Shown here: positions 31,119-33,736 of the stretch, piece by piece
How the letters are laid out: each line of letters begins with the position of its first letter
Numbering within the stretch: position 1 is the first letter of the stretch
From: DATLFI01 sp035524895
GTDB lineage: Bacteria > Acidobacteriota > Thermoanaerobaculia > Multivoradales > Multivoraceae
DNA: 33,736 bases
Direction of reading: 5' to 3'
NCBI GenBank assembly: GCA_035524895.1
Contig: DATLFI010000341.1
Coordinates: 1 to 33,736, forward strand
Notes under the pieces: generated by a model
Database searches by the model: none
Told to the model about the DNA's origin: nothing
The model's input: only the letters and a program-made list of their open reading frames with translations
Made by a program: the position numbers and the translations under genes

Positions 31119-31679
31119 ATGAAGACACCGCGTCGTTCGACGCACCCCTCGGAGCAGGGCAGGGAGCAGGGCAGGGAGCAGGGCAGCACCTACATCGTCG
31201 TGCTGCTCGTGCTGTTCGTGCTCACCGCGCTCGGTCTCGCGCTCACGTTCGTAACGCAGAACGAGATCGTGATCGGCTCCCAGGAACGCACCATCCAGCG
31301 CGCTTTCTATGCCGCCGACTCGGGCGTCGGCCTGGCCGTCTCGAACTCGCTGCAGCGCGACTATCGACCGCTCGAGGTCGAGCTCGGGAACCCGCCCGGC
31401 CTGTTCGGCTCCGACCTGATCGATCGCATCGAGACCTCCAAGTTCGAGATGCTCAACTACGGCTCCTGCGAGCTCTGCCAGGTCAACATCGGCGACGTGC
31501 AGTACCACAAGGTGAACTTCTCGATGACCTCGCACGGCCTGCGTATTGCTAGGGCCGACGGCGGCGGCGGCGACTTCGTGCCGGTGGCCCGGCGCGAGGT
31601 GAACGTGATGGTCGAGCAACAGCCCATCGAGCTTCCCGGAGACACCTCTCTGGAAGAGTCGTCGATCATCGCGTTCTGA
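31119..31679 (+). CDS. PilX-like minor prepilin
   Basis: A 186-residue protein with the PilX N-terminal pattern: a leader ending in Gly (G22), then STYIVVLLVLFVLTALGLAL and TQNEIVIGSQERTIQRAFYAADSGVGLA, where the AADSG segment is diagnostic for PilX/GspK-type proteins. As in that class, no Glu stands at mature position 5. The C-terminal domain holds CELC (a possible disulfide or metal pair). AGGAGAGGA precedes the ATG at good distance. It is third in the pilV-pilW-pilX set and should take part in the tip or priming complex. Its leader is made mainly of three EQGR-type repeats. Confidence 0.88.
   Translation: MKTPRRSTHPSEQGREQGREQGSTYIVVLLVLFVLTALGLALTFVTQNEIVIGSQERTIQRAFYAADSGVGLAVSNSLQRDYRPLEVELGNPPGLFGSDLIDRIETSKFEMLNYGSCELCQVNIGDVQYHKVNFSMTSHGLRIARADGGGGDFVPVARREVNVMVEQQPIELPGDTSLEESSIIAF
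31151..31186 (+). repeat. Three perfect 12-nt tandem repeats in the PilX leader
   Basis: GGAGCAGGGCAG occurs three times head to tail with no change. The units encode EQGR-type tetrapeptides directly before the cleavage site, so each copy adds a possible Gly for cleavage. Confidence 0.95.
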
Positions 31680-31716
31680 CCCGCGTTCCGGCGCCACCCC
31701 TGCAGGAGGACCTATC

Positions 31717-32574
31717 GTGCCCATGCCCATCGATTCCACAGCTTGCCGGCGCAAGGTCGCCTCGTGGCTCCCGGCCCTGCTGCTGCTCGTCTGCAGCGGC
31801 CCCGCAAACGCCGACTGGCTCGTGACGGTCGAAGGCGATCGGATCGAGACCCGCGGCCCCTGGCGGGTCGAGGGCTCGCGCGTCGTGTTCGAAGCCGCCA
31901 ACGGCGCGCTCACTGCGATGCGAGTCTCGACCATCGATTTCGACGCAACGGATGCCTACGCGGCGAAGCTCGCGGCACCTGCACCCGAGGTGGTAGCGCC
32001 GCGCGTCGAGCCGGTGCTCGTGCTCACCGAGAGCGACGTGCCCAGGGCGCGCACCGTCGAGCCGTTGGCGGAAGGTGCCGAGGATGGCACCGCGGATGGC
32101 ACCCAGGATGGCACCCAGAATGGCACTGCCGAGACCGCGCAAGGCGGCGCCACGACGACGGGCACCGCTCGCGAGGGCTCGCAACCCGCGGCGGCGAGGG
32201 CTGCAACGGCCAGCGCCGACGTCCGCGTGGATCTCCCCGGAGTGGTGGTCTCGAGCTGGCAGGAACGAGAATCGACGGCCGGTCTTCGCTTCTCCGGTTC
32301 GCTGGCCAACGACTCGAGGAGCTTCGCGACGATGCTGCGCGTCGAGGCCGCTGTCTACGACGAGACGGGTGGCTTGCTCGAAACGCGCACCGCCAGCCTC
32401 GCCCGCAGCTCGATCTCGCCGGGACGCTCCACGACCTTCGATGTCTCTTTCCCCGGAGTGTTCAGCTACGGGGAGGTTCGCTTCACACCCGCCGGCGTGG
32501 CGCTCACCGACCGGGACTCGAGCACGGGCTCGTCCCCGGCCGACGGCGACGACAGCACGCCACCCCCACGTTGA
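31717..32574 (+). CDS. Exported protein with FxLYD-like C-terminal domain, function unknown
   Basis: A 285-residue protein with a signal peptide (hydrophobic to about residue 29, cleavage near ANA/DW). The mature start WLVTVEGDRIETRGPWRVEG followed by VVFEAANGALTAMRVSTIDF looks like a short beta domain also seen in proteins that sense or bind at the envelope. A Thr/Gly/Asp repeat linker spans about 118-145. The second half (about 175-260) resembles FxLYD/DUF3426-type beta-sandwiches with LRFSGSLANDSRSFATMLRV and LARSSISPGRSTTFDVSFPG. GTG 31717 is chosen because AGGAGG lies 7 nt upstream; an ATG two codons later is possible. It lies between pilX and pilY1, so it may be a pilus accessory protein. 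Confidence 0.7.
   Translation: MPMPIDSTACRRKVASWLPALLLLVCSGPANADWLVTVEGDRIETRGPWRVEGSRVVFEAANGALTAMRVSTIDFDATDAYAAKLAAPAPEVVAPRVEPVLVLTESDVPRARTVEPLAEGAEDGTADGTQDGTQNGTAETAQGGATTTGTAREGSQPAAARAATASADVRVDLPGVVVSSWQERESTAGLRFSGSLANDSRSFATMLRVEAAVYDETGGLLETRTASLARSSISPGRSTTFDVSFPGVFSYGEVRFTPAGVALTDRDSSTGSSPADGDDSTPPPR
32083..32130 (+). repeat. Four 12-nt in-frame repeats (DGTx linker)
   Basis: Four units of GATGGCACCnnn type (32083-32094, 32095-32106, 32107-32118, 32119-32130) encode DGTA, DGTQ, DGTQ and NGTA between the two beta domains of the exported protein. The last copy is degenerate. Confidence 0.9.
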
Positions 32575-32684
32575 CGCCGCGCCGTAGTCCTCACTCTCCT
32601 GCCACACACGACACCGCCGCCACTCGAACCCGCCAGGACCCGAGCATCGACCGTTACGCCCTCAGTTCCCAGGAAGGATCTGCC

Positions 32685-33736
32685 ATGCGCTCCAAACCCT
32701 CTCCCACTCGATTCCGCGCGGCGAAGCTGCTGGCGCTGGTCACCGCCGGCTCGGCCCTGGCCGCGCTGGTCGGGGACGCCGCGGCGGACGACCGCAACCT
32801 GTTCCGCGGCGCGGCAGACGCCCCCTACATCTTCGCGATGTTCGACGTCTCGGGCTCGATGGCGAGCCCGGCCACCTGCTCGGGGGAGAACTGCGACACG
32901 CTGGGCGCGGCCGACGCGCCCGACAGCCGCATGTACCAGCTCAAGTCGGCGCTCTACGACATCGTGCGCGACGACCGCAACGCCAACGTGCGCTGGGGCT
33001 TCGCGAAGTTCAACCAGATCGACCCCGCGATCTCCCGCAAGAACTGGCTGTACCAGCGCAAGCCCGGCCAGACCTGGGACGGCTCGAGCAACCCGCCGTG
33101 GTGGAACACTCTGGCGTGGCCGGTGCTCGACGATCAGGTGTGGTTCGGCAACAACGGCAGCAGGGCGGCCGTGGGCACGAGCTGCTCGGACCGCTACCGA
33201 GGCACTGCCGCGAACTTCCGCCTCTATCTCTCCGATTTCCCGAAGCTGGGCCACAACGGCACCGCCAGCTTCGAGGCTTGGGCCAGCCCGGGCGATACCG
33301 GCCCGCGCATCCGCATCAACATTGCCGGAATGGCTCCGCCACTGGGAACATCTGCCTGGACCCACGAGATCGCGCTCACGGTCCGGGTCAGGACGTACAA
33401 CTCCTGCAGCGACGCGTCGAACAGCAACCCGGCGACGGATTCTGGACCGCAAACCGTTCTCTTCGTGCCCTACTACGACCAGGACTCCGAGAACATCCTG
33501 TTCACCAGCGGCGGCGGCCAGCTCGGCTTCGACTTCATCGCGCGCGAGGGCGGCTTCGTTACTCCTAACACGCGCAACCGTTTCGGCCCCGTCGGCACCA
33601 TGCACACCTACGACCCCGTGTGTACGAGCAGCAACCCGGTGAAGTGGGAGCCCAACGAGACGCCGTCGACCGGGCTCACCGACGGCGACAGCACCACCTT
33701 CATGGAGTACCCGAACTTCGACGATCCGCTGGGCCG
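32685..33736 (+). CDS. pilY1: PilY1-like von Willebrand A domain protein (5' part, runs off the window)
   Basis: The first 350 codons are present and open to the window edge. A signal peptide (about 1-34, ending AAA/DD) is followed at once by a von Willebrand A-type start, PYIFAMFDVSGSM, with a MIDAS-like DVSGS (54-58), and by RMYQLKSALYDIVRD, then WGFAKFNQ. This is the N-terminal half of PilY1/tip adhesins; PilY1 usually exceeds 1000 residues with a C-terminal beta-propeller, which would lie outside. Several Cys pairs (65/70, 167, 241, 313) fit an exported protein. AGGAAGG stands at proper distance from the ATG. Position after pilVWX agrees with the known tip complex. The 110-nt spacer before it has no visible structure. 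Confidence 0.88.
   Translation, partial: MRSKPSPTRFRAAKLLALVTAGSALAALVGDAAADDRNLFRGAADAPYIFAMFDVSGSMASPATCSGENCDTLGAADAPDSRMYQLKSALYDIVRDDRNANVRWGFAKFNQIDPAISRKNWLYQRKPGQTWDGSSNPPWWNTLAWPVLDDQVWFGNNGSRAAVGTSCSDRYRGTAANFRLYLSDFPKLGHNGTASFEAWASPGDTGPRIRINIAGMAPPLGTSAWTHEIALTVRVRTYNSCSDASNSNPATDSGPQTVLFVPYYDQDSENILFTSGGGQLGFDFIAREGGFVTPNTRNRFGPVGTMHTYDPVCTSSNPVKWEPNETPSTGLTDGDSTTFMEYPNFDDPLG

Noticed and set aside
30039..31934. 631-codon minus-strand frame opposite pilW and pilX
   Set aside because: Spans several real plus-strand genes and their spacers; no recognisable domain.

Overview
The window is a GC-rich (about two-thirds G+C by eye), gene-dense piece of chromosome from a Gram-negative bacterium: it encodes two lipid A/LPS core enzymes (WaaA, LpxK), a lipoprotein secretin, and type IV pilus parts. 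The gene style (PilMNOP joined to a GspD-like secretin with a C-terminal cohesin domain, GspG-like major pilin, ECF sigma/anti-sigma pair in the same operon) suggests Acidobacteriota (Thermoanaerobaculia-like) or a neighbouring phylum. That assignment is inference; no rRNA or tRNA gene is present.

Region 1 (13-11245, minus strand) is one long assembly operon read right to left: ECF sigma factor, zinc-finger anti-sigma factor, a short secretin-N-domain protein, the inner-membrane platform (GspF/PilC), the extension ATPase (PilB/GspE), PilM, PilN, PilO, PilP, the cohesin-tailed secretin and a GspG-like pseudopilin. Most junctions are ATGA or GTGA stop/start overlaps, so translation is probably coupled; the only real gap is 130 nt before pilB.

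Region 2 (11422-22511) is envelope and lipid metabolism: waaA-lpxK (plus strand); on the minus strand a YfhO-like multi-membrane protein, then biotin carboxylase and a biotin carrier protein; a decaprenyl-phosphate phosphoribosyltransferase (UbiA family) tail-to-tail with an AftB-like GT-C glycosyltransferase; and an M20-type peptidase homologue that lacks two conserved histidines.

Region 3 (22512-33736, plus strand) carries the fibre and its processing and regulation: a single-gene major pilin unit with a sigma-54-type promoter, an upstream palindrome and an intrinsic terminator; a GspH-like pseudopilin; a roughly 310-bp palindromic repeat patch; a second, intact M20 peptidase; prepilin peptidase (apparently starting at CTG); a PilS/NtrB-like histidine kinase; then a minor pilin set PilV-PilW-PilX, a secreted FxLYD-like protein and the 5' part of a PilY1-like von Willebrand A adhesin that runs off the window. 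A second sigma-54-like element precedes pilV.

Together, regions 1 and 3 supply nearly a whole type IV pilus or hybrid T4P/T2SS machine. A PilT retraction ATPase and a PilR-type response regulator are not seen. The most unusual points are the cohesin-tailed secretin together with EF-hand-like loops in PilW, the sigma-54 elements paired with an orphan kinase, the histidine-deficient M20 paralogue, the decaprenyl-phosphate pentose gene pair, and the palindromic array after gspH.
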